Positions 15,683 to 22,227 are shown, counted from the first letter of the stretch. The stretch: DNA of 27,841 nucleotides from JACPNK01 sp964479745 (GCA_964479745.1 CAYZNJ010000005.1:1-27841), one strand, 5' to 3'. Notes: generated by a model not told the origin, from the sequence alone. Made by a program: numbers and translations.

Positions 15683-15958
15683 ATGGTTAAGAAAAACCAG
15701 TTAGCCCAAAAATTAGCTGAAAAATTCGCGCTTTCCAAAAAGCAGGGCATGGAAATGTTGGATTATTTGTTTGATGAAATCACGAATGTAATCAAGGGCG
15801 GAGACAAAGTCAACATTGCCGGTTTCGGCATTTTCAGAGTAGCCGACAGAAAAGCCAGAGAAGGCCGCAACCCCAAGACCGGGGAAACCGTCCACATCAA
15901 AGCTTCCAAGGCTCCTAAGTTCAGAGCCAGCAAGGTTCTGAAAGAAGCAGTGCAATAA
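15683..15958 (+). CDS. HU-family DNA-binding protein
   Basis: The 91-residue protein has normal HU/IHF length. HU dimers bend and compact DNA. The helical N-terminal half (1-45), GGDKVNIAGFGIFRVADRKA and the DNA-arm signature GRNPKTGE (60s) with the terminal FRASKVLKEAV are all present. It cannot be separated from an IHF subunit by sequence alone, but a single gene fits homodimeric HU. No Shine-Dalgarno sequence is visible. It is monocistronic, with a strong terminator behind it. Confidence 0.95.
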   Translation: MVKKNQLAQKLAEKFALSKKQGMEMLDYLFDEITNVIKGGDKVNIAGFGIFRVADRKAREGRNPKTGETVHIKASKAPKFRASKVLKEAVQ

Positions 15959-15961
15959 GTA

Positions 15962-15987
15962 AAGATATTTTGGATCCAGAATATCTT
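15962..15987 (+). repeat. 26-bp near-perfect palindrome between the HU stop and its terminator
   Basis: AAGATATT (15962-15969) and AATATCTT (15980-15987) flank TGGATCCA; 24 of 26 positions are self-complementary. It would form a second 3' hairpin on the HU mRNA, or could be a protein-binding palindrome. Confidence 0.6.
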
Positions 15988-15997
15988 AGTTAAAAGC

Positions 15998-16031
15998 CCC
16001 CCGAGGACAGTCCTCAGGGGGTTTTGGTTTT
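15998..16031 (+). terminator. Intrinsic terminator of the HU gene
   Basis: The stem CCCCC-GAGGAC / GTCCTC-A-GGGGG (15998-16021) is followed by TTTTGGTTTT. Its core GAGGACAGTCCTC is also part of the palindrome upstream of alaS (26965-27001). Confidence 0.9.
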
Positions 16032-16058
16032 GACTTTTTATCCGCGCAGTAGCATATT
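16030..16058 (+). promoter_or_regulatory. Promoter of the patatin gene, starting in the HU terminator T tract
   Basis: TTGACT (16030-16035), 17 bp, CATATT (16053-16058). The predicted leader is about 27 bases. Confidence 0.55.
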
Positions 16059-16091
16059 AAAACCAGATGTTTGAAAATTGAAGAGAAACAC

Positions 16092-17255
16092 ATGCTAAAC
16101 CATAAAATAGGTTTTGTGCTTACCGGGGGATTTAAGAGGCTGGCCGCTCATGTCGGAGCTTTGTACAGATACAAGCTGGAGGAAGATGCCGGCAAAATAG
16201 CGCGGCCAATCTTTGCCATTGGTTCTTCAGCCGGGTCAATTCCCACTGCCACATGTTTTGCTCCGTGGCACCACAAAAATATTGAGTTCACGGGCGATAT
16301 CGTCAGAGAACTGACCAAAGATGAAATTTTCAGTTATTATTTTTGGATGGAGAGCGCCGGCTTGCTTACCATAGCCGAAGATTTTATTCTGCCTTTTTTA
16401 CCGGAAGGATCGACTAAAACAAAAAGGGTAATTTTTAAGGCAGGCAAAAGCGGACTGTCACTGGGAACAAAAGCTCTTTTAGCCTATGAACTTCTTGAAA
16501 AATCGTCTCTTTTTTCCAACAAACCGCTTCAAAAATTACTTAAAGACAACATGGCCAAAAATAAAGGATTTGAATTTTTTTGGAAATCCGGAGAAGAAGG
16601 GCGTAACCAGATAAAGTTGGAAATTCCGGCAATAGACATAGTCACAGCCGGCGAATGGATATTTACAAACTACCTGCCGAAACATCGCAATTTAGCCGAC
16701 CGCAATGAGTTTCTGATTAAGGCGATTTTGGCTTCAACAAGCATCCCGGCTCTTTTCCCCACGCAGAAAATAGGCGGCATGGTTTTGGACGACGCCGCTT
16801 TGAGAATAAACGCGCCGCTCCACCGCGCAGTCGCCGCAGGTTGTGATGTTATATTTGTGTTTTTGCACACCCCATTTCATGAAAAAGCGGCTCCGCCAAA
16901 AACATGGGTTGAAGAATTCACGCGCGCTTTGGAAATAACTGTAAACGAAAGCACAAGAAAAACGGTTGAGGGGCATCAGGAAACAAATCAAAATTTGGAA
17001 GTTTCTGAAAATATACAAAAACTTCTGGATAAAATGGATGAAAAAAGCCTGTTGAGAGAAAGGGTTGAAAAAGAAATGAAAAATTATACTTTCTACGGAA
17101 AGAAAAAAACAATTTTAGTACCTGTAGTGTCCGACGAACGGCTACCTGACATATTTGTCAGTAAGTTCAAACGAGAAAATATGGAATTGGGAATGGAAAT
17201 CGGCTATCGGGCCATGGACAAAGCGTTAGAAGTTTTTTATGAAAAAACCGGATAA
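16092..17255 (+). CDS. Patatin-like phospholipase family protein
   Basis: The protein has 387 residues and no export signal, so it should act in the cytosol or at the inner face of the membrane on acyl lipids. Patatin marks are the oxyanion-type GGFKRLAAHVGAL (variant of GGGxRG), the nucleophile elbow IGSSAGS (S46) and the catalytic Asp in DDAALRINAP (second Asp, D234, in place of the usual DGG). The Ser-Asp dyad is therefore complete. A charged helical region of about 85 residues (about 275-360) follows the core. ATG 16092 is chosen; an upstream TTG at 16071 would add seven residues. It is a single gene with its own promoter, and its stop sits inside the bidirectional terminator. Confidence 0.85.
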   Translation: MLNHKIGFVLTGGFKRLAAHVGALYRYKLEEDAGKIARPIFAIGSSAGSIPTATCFAPWHHKNIEFTGDIVRELTKDEIFSYYFWMESAGLLTIAEDFILPFLPEGSTKTKRVIFKAGKSGLSLGTKALLAYELLEKSSLFSNKPLQKLLKDNMAKNKGFEFFWKSGEEGRNQIKLEIPAIDIVTAGEWIFTNYLPKHRNLADRNEFLIKAILASTSIPALFPTQKIGGMVLDDAALRINAPLHRAVAAGCDVIFVFLHTPFHEKAAPPKTWVEEFTRALEITVNESTRKTVEGHQETNQNLEVSENIQKLLDKMDEKSLLRERVEKEMKNYTFYGKKKTILVPVVSDERLPDIFVSKFKRENMELGMEIGYRAMDKALEVFYEKTG

Positions 17256-17266
17256 AACCGGTTTTT
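17243..17266. terminator. Bidirectional terminator between convergent genes
   Basis: AAAAACCGG (17243-17251) pairs with CCGGTTTTT (17258-17266). A runs on one side and T runs on the other let it stop transcripts from both strands. It includes the patatin stop codon. Confidence 0.7.
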
Positions 17267-17600
17267 AAAATAGCGGGGAATGTTTTAAAACGACTTGCCA
17301 AATCAAAGCAAGCGCCAAAATGGCCCACGGAACAATAAAGTTTAACACAATTCCCAGTTTCCGCTCATTTACTTTAAGCCCCATCTTGCGAAGATAATAA
17401 GCGTTAAAACCCTCTTTTCTTTCTGCGCCAAGTTCTTCTATCGTCAGGATACAGCCTCCGAAAATCAACAACTGCAGGTAGTAAACCATGACACCAATAA
17501 AAACAACTTTCCACGAAAACAAGAATGGCGAAAAATACATTAAACAAATTACAAAAATGTGTATCCAGAATATCAACCTAAAATCTTTGTTTCTATCCAT
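17265..17600 (-). CDS. Small membrane protein, unknown function
   Basis: The protein has 111 residues with three or four transmembrane helices (about 8-28, 30-52 and 82-104). A polar loop between them contains IEELGAERKEGFNAYYLRKMG. I recognise no family; the LLIFGGC-x-LTIEELG pattern next to a YY-x-x-K-x-G motif may be a family signature worth searching. It starts nine bases after the stop of the 18050 gene and probably shares its transcript. Confidence 0.6.
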   Translation of the reverse strand: MDRNKDFRLIFWIHIFVICLMYFSPFLFSWKVVFIGVMVYYLQLLIFGGCILTIEELGAERKEGFNAYYLRKMGLKVNERKLGIVLNFIVPWAILALALIWQVVLKHSPLF

Positions 17601-17609
17601 TCAAACCTC

Positions 17610-18050
17610 TCAGCAAAGTTTCATGTCTTCATACTCGCAAACTTCAAAGACAGGATGCTCGCGGCCGATTGCCTCAATAACTTTTTTAGTGCTGTCCAGC
17701 CACCTCGGGTCGCAAGGTAGCAAGTTGTCGTAAACAAGCAAGCAATCCCTGGCTTCCACTTCATTAAAAAACAGCGCAACAACGAATGAAGTGTTGCCAA
17801 GCCAGTATCTTGTGTTTACTCTCTCAACCTTTCTCTCGTAAGAAGTCAGGCCGCCGCCTTCGGGAATATAAAATTGCAGCCATTTGGCGATTGCCAACAT
17901 CGGACCGCTTAACACTTTGCCCAGCTTAACCTTGCTTTTGCCCCTTAAAGCTATTTTTGTAGCCAAAGCCTGGATAATTTTGCTTTTATCATATTCCACA
18001 TGATAAACAGAGGTTGCCGTCACGGCATAAAATTCTTTCAACGGTGTCAT
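17610..18050 (-). CDS. Hypothetical protein, first gene of a two-gene minus-strand unit
   Basis: The protein has 146 residues, without signal peptide or membrane segment, and is mixed alpha/beta by composition. The start YAVTATSVYHVEYD looks like two beta strands, and a Lys-rich stretch (about 35-45) is followed by FYIPEGGGLTSYERKVERVNTRYWLGNTS. Four cysteines lie in the C-terminal part. No family is recognised. The start is well supported: AGGAG lies six bases upstream and a TTGACA promoter 38 bases before the start. Confidence 0.65.
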   Translation of the reverse strand: MTPLKEFYAVTATSVYHVEYDKSKIIQALATKIALRGKSKVKLGKVLSGPMLAIAKWLQFYIPEGGGLTSYERKVERVNTRYWLGNTSFVVALFFNEVEARDCLLVYDNLLPCDPRWLDSTKKVIEAIGREHPVFEVCEYEDMKLC

Positions 18051-18087
18051 TTCCTTCTCCTATTTTTTAAATATCTTTAATGCAGAC

Positions 18088-18116
18088 AATTTATGTGTTT
18101 TTAGCGGCTGTGTCAA
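18088..18116 (-). promoter_or_regulatory. Promoter of the 18050-17265 unit
   Basis: On the minus strand a perfect TTGACA (18116-18111), 17 bp, TAAATT (18093-18088). The AGGAG ribosome site follows at 18061-18057. Confidence 0.65.
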
Positions 18117-18127
18117 GTTAATCAACT

Positions 18128-18151
18128 AAAAAAGGTGCCGTTTGTGGCACC
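18128..18151 (-). terminator. Intrinsic terminator for the minus-strand gene at 18266-18637
   Basis: GGTGCC/GGCACC (18134-18139 with 18146-18151) with a six-base loop. On the minus strand it is followed by six T (18133-18128). Between it and the gene, 18215-18255 also contains an AAAGCCC...GGGCTTT inverted pair; otherwise this 115-base stretch shows nothing. Confidence 0.75.
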
Positions 18152-18265
18152 TCAATCATCATCTCCGTAATCACAAAATATATTTTCGTTAGGGTTAACC
18201 TTATTGGACTTGGACCGTTCTAAAAAGCCCGTTCACTTTTGTTACTAGGGCTTTGTCTAGGCAAA

Positions 18266-18637
18266 TTAAACAAATGATCTCTGATTTGTTACTTTCAGAG
18301 CTCCACAACTACATCTGAGGAGAACCTTATAAGTCATATAAAATCCGTCACAGTCTGTGGAGCAGGGCCCCAATGTTTCATGTGGCCACTTTAGTTCATT
18401 GAACTTATGCTTATGTTCAGGGTTGCCAGTTTGTATATATTGCTCACTCGTCCTCTTCCCGGGAATACCTGCGAGAGTCGGCAACATAGGTCCCATCCCG
18501 ACCTCTGCTAATCTCTGCTGAAGTTCACCAATGTTTGGAAAGTAACAATCTGGAGTATCCCCAACCAAATCTACCTTGGTTGTTACTATTCTTTGTTTCC
18601 CACGAATAAAATCAAGTAATTTTTGAAAGATCTTCAT
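18266..18637 (-). CDS. Hypothetical cysteine-containing protein with a duplicated start region
   Basis: From ATG 18637 the protein has 123 residues, without membrane segment. The C-terminal part contains GPCSTDCDGFYMTY and LLRCSCGAL, two Cys pairs that could form a zinc site. No family is recognised. Start selection is unusual. A consensus GGAGG (18658-18654) lies six bases before ATG 18647, but that ATG opens only an 11-codon frame. The ATG that opens this gene is ten bases further on and out of frame with it, because of a 10-bp tandem duplication. A TTG at 18685 is in frame but overlaps the -10 box. The terminator at 18128-18151 and the promoter at 18676-18704 support a real gene unit. Confidence 0.55.
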   Translation of the reverse strand: MKIFQKLLDFIRGKQRIVTTKVDLVGDTPDCYFPNIGELQQRLAEVGMGPMLPTLAGIPGKRTSEQYIQTGNPEHKHKFNELKWPHETLGPCSTDCDGFYMTYKVLLRCSCGALKVTNQRSFV

Positions 18638-18647
18638 AGAACACCAT
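18612..18647 (-). CDS. 11-codon mini-ORF overlapping the start of the 18637 gene
   Basis: The ATG at 18647 has the ideally spaced GGAGG site and encodes MVFYEDLSKIT before TGA. It arises from the duplicated start codon. It may be translated as a leader peptide or may simply be a by-product of the duplication. Confidence 0.35.
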   Translation of the reverse strand: MVFYEDLSKIT

Positions 18648-18654
18648 AGAACAC
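18635..18654 (-). repeat. 10-bp tandem duplication spanning a start codon
   Basis: CATAGAACAC occurs twice without gap (18635-18644 and 18645-18654, plus strand). On the coding strand it doubles GTGTTCTATG, thus duplicating the start codon with a +1 frame shift. Confidence 0.9.
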
Positions 18655-18675
18655 CTCCGATTTCAGGGTAAATGT

Positions 18676-18704
18676 ATTCAAACAATAAACCCCAGCATTG
18701 TCAA
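18676..18704 (-). promoter_or_regulatory. Promoter of the 18637 gene
   Basis: On the minus strand a perfect TTGACA (18704-18699), 17 bp, TTGAAT (18681-18676). Confidence 0.6.
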
Positions 18705-18734
18705 TGATTGGTCAAAAACCGGAAAATCAAATTG

Positions 18735-18808
18735 TGGAGCGGGTAAGGGGAATCGAACCCCTGTCGAGAGTTTGGAAAACTCCCGTATTGCCACTATACG
18801 ATACCCGC
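18735..18808 (-). tRNA. tRNA-Gly (anticodon TCC)
   Basis: Acceptor GCGGGTA/TACCCGC, D stem GTAT/TACG (T-G wobble), anticodon loop TTTCCAA and T arm AGGGG-TTCGATT-CCCCT all fold. The discriminator T and the CCA end are encoded (CCA at 18737-18735). It reads GGA and GGG. Confidence 0.95.
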
Positions 18809-18830
18809 AATTTAATGATTCTATAACTTT

Positions 18831-18860
18831 TTGCTTATTTTTTCAAAGTTTTGGTATAAT
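18831..18860 (+). promoter_or_regulatory. Promoter of the GAPDH gene (short or no leader)
   Basis: TTGCTT (18831-18836), 18 bp, then TGG-TATAAT with a perfect -10 at 18855-18860. ATG 18870 follows nine bases later, so the leader would be about three bases at most. Confidence 0.75.
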
Positions 18861-18869
18861 AAAAGCATT

Positions 18870-19883
18870 ATGAAAAAACTTCGCATTGCAATCAACGGTT
18901 TTGGTCGAATTGGCAGAATATTTTTCAGGCAAGCTTTTGATAATCCCAATTTAGAAATTGTGGCTCTCAATGACTTAGGAACGCCGGAAAATTTGGCTTA
19001 CCTTTTAAAATACGACACGGTTTACGGAAATTACGAAAAAGAAGTGGGAGTCAAAAACGGCAATCTTGTGGTTGACGGCAAAGAACTTAAAGTTTTTCAG
19101 GAAAAAGAACCGGCCAAATTACCTTGGAAAGATTTGGATATTGATATTGTGGTTGAATCAACTGGTGTTTTTGACTCTTATGAATTAGCCAAAGTCCATC
19201 TTGACGCCGGAGCAAAAAGAGTCGTGATTACGGCGCCGGCAAAAGATGAATCTACGCCTCATATCACACCCAATATTGCAGAAAAAAATTACGAACAAAG
19301 CAAAATTACCTCAAACGCCTCTTGCACAACTAATGCGGTTAATCCGGTCATGGCCATCATGTCAATAAATCCCGGAGTAAAAAAAGCTCTGTTGACCACC
19401 ATACACGGTTACACTGCCACTCAAGGCTTAGTTGACGGCCCGGATAAAAAAAATGACTTCCGCCGAGCCAGAGCCGCCGCTCAAAATATCGTGCCCTCAA
19501 CCACCGGCGCCGCTTTAGCCACAGTAAAAAGTTTGCCCGATCTTAAAGACAAATTTGACGGCATAGCCATACGCGTACCGGTTATTTCCGGCTCTTTAAT
19601 TGACATCACTTTTATATCAGAGAAGTCAACTTCCGTTGAAGAAATAAACGGCATTTTCAAAAAAGCCGCTTCACAAAAAGAATGGCAGGGGATACTTGCA
19701 GTCACAGAGGACCCCATAGTTTCAAGTGATATTTTAAGAAATCCTCACGGCTCTATTATTGATCTGGCTCTAACCAAAGTTGTTGACGGCGACCTAGTTA
19801 AAGTTTTCTCTTGGTACGACAATGAGTGGGGTTACGGCAGTATGCTTTTAAAGCATATGGTATCTCTGGCGCCATTTATATAG
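18870..19883 (+). CDS. gap: Glyceraldehyde-3-phosphate dehydrogenase (type I)
   Basis: This enzyme oxidises glyceraldehyde 3-phosphate to 1,3-bisphosphoglycerate. The 337-residue protein is of normal length. It has the NAD-fold NGFGRIGR (9-16), VALNDL (31-36), the catalytic ASCTTN with C152, TTIHGYTATQ, the RRARAAAQNIVPSTTGAA block, and SWYDNEWGYG near the end. The Asp in NDL fits NAD preference. ATG 18870 is chosen over an in-frame TTG at 18831 because that TTG lies in the -35 box and the family starts at MKKLRIAINGFG. The mRNA is probably leaderless and no Shine-Dalgarno sequence is present. With gpmI it represents lower glycolysis in this window. Confidence 0.98.
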   Translation: MKKLRIAINGFGRIGRIFFRQAFDNPNLEIVALNDLGTPENLAYLLKYDTVYGNYEKEVGVKNGNLVVDGKELKVFQEKEPAKLPWKDLDIDIVVESTGVFDSYELAKVHLDAGAKRVVITAPAKDESTPHITPNIAEKNYEQSKITSNASCTTNAVNPVMAIMSINPGVKKALLTTIHGYTATQGLVDGPDKKNDFRRARAAAQNIVPSTTGAALATVKSLPDLKDKFDGIAIRVPVISGSLIDITFISEKSTSVEEINGIFKKAASQKEWQGILAVTEDPIVSSDILRNPHGSIIDLALTKVVDGDLVKVFSWYDNEWGYGSMLLKHMVSLAPFI

Positions 19884-19960
19884 CCGGGTAATCAAAGTTC
19901 ACGCAGTTAAAACTGATGCTTGTTCTACCCACAATGACAGTGTAGATAACGCACTCTCCC

Positions 19961-19989
19961 TTGACAAAAGTTTTACTAAATGCTAGTTG
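19961..19989 (+). promoter_or_regulatory. Possible promoter of the 20039 small gene
   Basis: A perfect TTGACA (19961-19966) is followed at 17 bp by TAGTTG (19984-19989), preceded by TGC. The -10 is poor. The 19884-19960 stretch before it shows no gene. Confidence 0.4.
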
Positions 19990-20038
19990 TTACAGCCACA
20001 AGGGCCTACGCACCTTGAAAATTAAAAAGGAGAAAGAA

Positions 20039-20275
20039 ATGAGCTTTTCCAGCAATGAAGAAAAAAATAAAACTGTGTTTGCTGATGCCGATGTAGAAAG
20101 ACAAATAAAAGTTCCTAACTCCTACTCATGCACGGGTATTGACGTTTTTAATATCAGGGTAATCAGAATAGACAAATGCCAGTACTTGGTTGGTATCATT
20201 GGATATGGCTATTCTAATGGCATAAGTTCAATAACTCATAAGGCCGACTGCGATAATCCCGCGCACCTGCAATAG
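20039..20275 (+). CDS. Small hypothetical protein with two cysteine pairs
   Basis: The protein has 78 residues and no signal or membrane helix. Cysteines at SYSCTG, KCQY and KADCDNP are spread along a probably beta-rich core (YLVGIIGYGYSNG). No family is recognised. The start is firm: AAGGAG (20027-20032) lies six bases before ATG 20039, whereas the frame upstream overlaps the presumed promoter. A terminator follows at once, so it is a separate transcription unit. Confidence 0.6.
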   Translation: MSFSSNEEKNKTVFADADVERQIKVPNSYSCTGIDVFNIRVIRIDKCQYLVGIIGYGYSNGISSITHKADCDNPAHLQ

Positions 20276-20282
20276 CCGCGAA

Positions 20283-20308
20283 AACTTGATTTTTAATCAA
20301 GTTTTTTT
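20283..20308 (+). terminator. Intrinsic terminator after the 20039 gene
   Basis: AACTTGATT (20283-20291), loop TTT, AATCAAGTT (20295-20303), with T to 20308. A weaker version works on the opposite strand. Confidence 0.85.
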
Positions 20309-20310
20309 AC

Positions 20311-20351
20311 TGAGAAGCTACTGATAGGTTCAAACTATCAGTAGCTTCTCA
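20311..20351. repeat. Perfect 17-bp inverted repeat between convergent genes
   Basis: TGAGAAGCTACTGATAG (20311-20327) and its exact complement (20335-20351) surround GTTCAAA. The right arm includes the stop codon of the minus-strand gene. No T run follows on either strand, so it is not a standard terminator. Confidence 0.9.
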
Positions 20352-20738
20352 AACTGCAAAATAACGCGAGAAAAATTTGTTTGTAATGTAACCCGTAACA
20401 GCCAGCTGTATGGTAGGTGTTAAGCCCGTCTTGATAACAGGAACGATGGGCATCAACAAGCTATACGCCCATCGGCCGTTTTGCAAAGCCCAAATTTCAA
20501 TTATTACCGCCACAACCAGCCACCCAAGCACAAGAAACAACGGCTTGTTCAGCTTAACTTTTTGAGCAATAAAAATAAAAGCTAAAATTATCGCCGCATC
20601 AACAAGCGCCGCCCTAAATAATATAAAACTGTTTATCGACCCTCCTTGATAGTGCAGATACAGCGGACTGTGTAAATTTTCCCATACCCAATTTAGAACA
20701 AACGCCAAAGAATAAATATATATAATTTTTTTAAGCAT
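20349..20738 (-). CDS. Small polytopic membrane protein, unknown function
   Basis: The protein has 129 residues with about four transmembrane helices (about 4-20, 38-60, 66-86 and 100-118). Conserved-looking polar residues sit at the membrane edges: NWVWENLHSPLYLHYQGG and ALQNGRWAYSLLMPIVP...GLTPTIQL. I believe similar WE...HSxLY...GRWxY membrane proteins exist in other bacteria, but no function is known to me. A perfect TATAAT lies only two bases before the ATG, so either transcription starts inside the frame or the gene is read through from GDPD and tRNA-Pro upstream. Confidence 0.65.
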   Translation of the reverse strand: MLKKIIYIYSLAFVLNWVWENLHSPLYLHYQGGSINSFILFRAALVDAAIILAFIFIAQKVKLNKPLFLVLGWLVVAVIIEIWALQNGRWAYSLLMPIVPVIKTGLTPTIQLAVTGYITNKFFSRYFAV

Positions 20739-20767
20739 AAATTATAAAAAGTTTGACTTGTCTTGAT

Positions 20768-20841
20768 TGGTCGGGCTGCCGAGAATCGAACTCGGTCTAA
20801 CTGCTCCCAAAGCAGTCGTACCACCATCATACGCCAGCCCG
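20768..20841 (-). tRNA. tRNA-Pro (anticodon TGG)
   Basis: Acceptor CGGGCTG/CAGCCCG, anticodon stem ACTGC/GCAGT with loop TTTGGGA, and T arm CCGAG-TTCGATT-CTCGG all fold. The CCA end is encoded (20770-20768). It begins only three bases after the GDPD stop and may be cut from that transcript. Confidence 0.95.
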
Positions 20842-20844
20842 TTT

Positions 20845-21606
20845 TCAAAAATTTCTACTTATTCTAGCATATTTTCGCAATAAAAAAAGCTCTTTTTGAG
20901 CTTTTAAAAATTCTTGGGCTTTATCGGTAAAAACACCGTCTACACCCCACTGTAAGCATTTTTTTAGTAAATCCAGATCGTTCACGGTATAAACCCTAAC
21001 CTTGAAACCTTTTTCTTTAAAGTAAGAAACCACCCCCAGATCAATACTTTCACGGTTTAGATGTATAGCGTCAAAACCGAAGACGGAAAGTTTCCTCCAC
21101 AAAAAGCTTTTTGTGGTCAGGAGAAATTGCCGATGCTTCCTTATCCACGCAGTCTCCACCTGCGGATAATAAAAATTTTTAAAGGTTGCCGCTTCCTCAA
21201 GAATAAAAGATGAGACAATAATATTTTTTGCGGTAAATTCCGGCGACCAGTTGTTTTCTTTTGAAAACTTGTCCAGAAGTTTAACTAGAACAAAAGCACA
21301 ACCCCCGTCTTTAAGCTCAATATTTATCTTTATAGCTCCGGCAAAAACCCTTAAAACAAACTCTAAAGGAATTACCGAGCCCACTTTACCACACAAATCC
21401 TTAAAAGTGTTTTGGGAAATATAAACTTGACTGTTATCTCTTAATGTAAAATATGGATCATGGTTTACTACTAGCTGTCGATCTTTGGTTAACCGGCAAT
21501 CCAGTTCCAGCATATCACAATGGGCAAAAACAGCTCCAGCAAAAGCGCTAATTGTATTTTCTTCAGTTTTGCTTCTATGTACTCCGCGATGAGCGATAAT
21601 TTCCAC
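20845..21606 (-). CDS. Glycerophosphodiester phosphodiesterase family protein
   Basis: The 253-residue TIM-barrel enzyme should hydrolyse glycerophosphodiesters to glycerol 3-phosphate and an alcohol. The family motifs are in order: AHRG (5-8), ENT (16-18), LELDCRLTKDRQLVVNHD with metal ligands E34 and D36 and H49, INIELKDG in mid-barrel, and VRVYTVND...GVDGVFTDKAQEFL at the C terminus. No signal peptide is seen, so it is cytosolic. The start is GTG (21606-21604), because the family begins right at the IIAHRG strand. It leads tRNA-Pro and the 20349 membrane gene on the same strand. Confidence 0.92.
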   Translation of the reverse strand: MEIIAHRGVHRSKTEENTISAFAGAVFAHCDMLELDCRLTKDRQLVVNHDPYFTLRDNSQVYISQNTFKDLCGKVGSVIPLEFVLRVFAGAIKINIELKDGGCAFVLVKLLDKFSKENNWSPEFTAKNIIVSSFILEEAATFKNFYYPQVETAWIRKHRQFLLTTKSFLWRKLSVFGFDAIHLNRESIDLGVVSYFKEKGFKVRVYTVNDLDLLKKCLQWGVDGVFTDKAQEFLKAQKELFLLRKYARISRNF

Positions 21607-21683
21607 AATTTGCTCACTTTCTGTTATAATTGTAAAAACGGCTGTTTTGAGTTATAATTTATTTTAACTTTACTGTCAACTTT

Positions 21684-21755
21684 CCCCTCGTAGCTTAACG
21701 GATAAAGCAGCGCTCTTCTAAGGCGTTGATGGGGGTTCGATTCCCTCCGAGGGGA
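21684..21755 (+). tRNA. tRNA-Arg (anticodon TCT)
   Basis: Acceptor CCCCTCG/CGAGGGG, D stem GCTT/AAGC, anticodon loop CTTCTAA and T arm GGGGG-TTCGATT-CCCTC fold, with discriminator A at 21755. CCA is not encoded. Its last 12 bases plus the next C are repeated exactly at 21921-21933. Confidence 0.95.
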
Positions 21756-21933
21756 CTAATCAATAATAACTACCACAAAATGATAGTTATTATTGCTTTT
21801 GTCTTCTTCGAAGACAATCGAACCCCAAGGGGTTCTCCAGAATTTTTTAACGCCTCGTCGTGTCAAAACACAAGACAAGGCTAAAATTCTGAGTCAGAGT
21901 AAAGCAGTTTACTCTGACTGCCTCCGAGGGGAC
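21744..21933 (+). repeat. tRNA-Arg-linked chain of hairpins bounded by a 13-bp direct repeat of the tRNA 3' end
   Basis: The direct repeat CCTCCGAGGGGAC lies at 21744-21756 (tRNA 3' end) and 21921-21933. Between the copies nearly every base falls in a perfect or near-perfect inverted repeat. They are: CAATAATAACTA (21761-21772 with 21784-21795); TTGTCTTC/GAAGACAA (21799-21806 with 21810-21817); GAACCCC/GGGGTTC (21820-21826 with 21829-21835); a 54-base nested stem CAGAATTTT...AAAATTCTG (21838-21891) with inner GCCT/AGGC, GTC/GAC and TGT/ACA pairs; AGTCAGAGTAAA/TTTACTCTGACT (21892-21903 with 21908-21919); and the CCTC/GAGG pair inside the repeat copy. The first hairpin may act as the tRNA terminator. 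The whole resembles a tiny insertion at a tRNA attachment site, or a structured RNA. Confidence 0.75.
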
Positions 21934-21945
21934 ACTTTAGAGTAT

Positions 21946-21973
21946 TTGACATCAGTAACCAATTTCCTATACT
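21946..21973 (+). promoter_or_regulatory. Near-consensus promoter giving a leaderless mRNA for the 21980 gene
   Basis: A perfect TTGACA (21946-21951), 16 bp, TATACT (21968-21973), then exactly six bases to ATG 21980. The predicted +1 is the A of the start codon. Confidence 0.8.
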
Positions 21974-21979
21974 TAATTT

Positions 21980-22216
21980 ATGAAGAAGAAAATTACTATT
22001 GATACTCTCGCTCGTATGACCCAAGATGAGTTCTCTCGAACGGCTGGGCGTTTTGATAAAATCGATAACCGTTTAGGTAAAATGGACGCTACACTTAAAA
22101 CTATCCTTGATGTTGTTCTGGAAATACCCTCTAAAAAAGCGTTTGAGCGTTTGGAAAATAAAGTTCAGGTACTTGATGCTGAGCTAGCGTCAATTGAGAG
22201 ACGGATTAGCAAATAA
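21980..22216 (+). CDS. Small coiled-coil protein of a CPR-type family, unknown function
   Basis: The 78-residue protein is almost wholly helical. KITIDTLARMTQDEFSRTAGRFDKIDNRLGKMDATLK and the C-terminal heptads (FERLENKVQVLDAELASIERRI) predict a coiled coil. Short proteins with a similar TIDxLAxMxQxEF start are, to my knowledge, common in CPR genomes, without known function. It has a strong promoter and no Shine-Dalgarno sequence. The 22228 gene follows after 11 bases. Confidence 0.7.
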   Translation: MKKKITIDTLARMTQDEFSRTAGRFDKIDNRLGKMDATLKTILDVVLEIPSKKAFERLENKVQVLDAELASIERRISK

Positions 22217-22227
22217 CTATTCACAAT

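Noticed and set aside
15962..15987. Palindrome after HU as an independent terminator
   Set aside because: It has no T run, and a strong terminator follows at 15998; kept only as a repeat.
18831..18869. Upstream TTG start for GAPDH adding 13 residues
   Set aside because: The added codons overlap the -35 and perfect -10 boxes, and the family starts at MKKLRIAINGFG.
21816..21860. Possible degraded inverted tRNA (AATCGAACCCC resembles the complement of the tRNA T arm)
   Set aside because: Only 11 bases match and no cloverleaf can be drawn; the GAACCCC/GGGGTTC hairpin explains the likeness better.
21793..22002. 69-codon plus-strand frame through the hairpin chain
   Set aside because: It crosses the hairpins and the promoter of the 21980 gene, and has no plausible start signal or family likeness.
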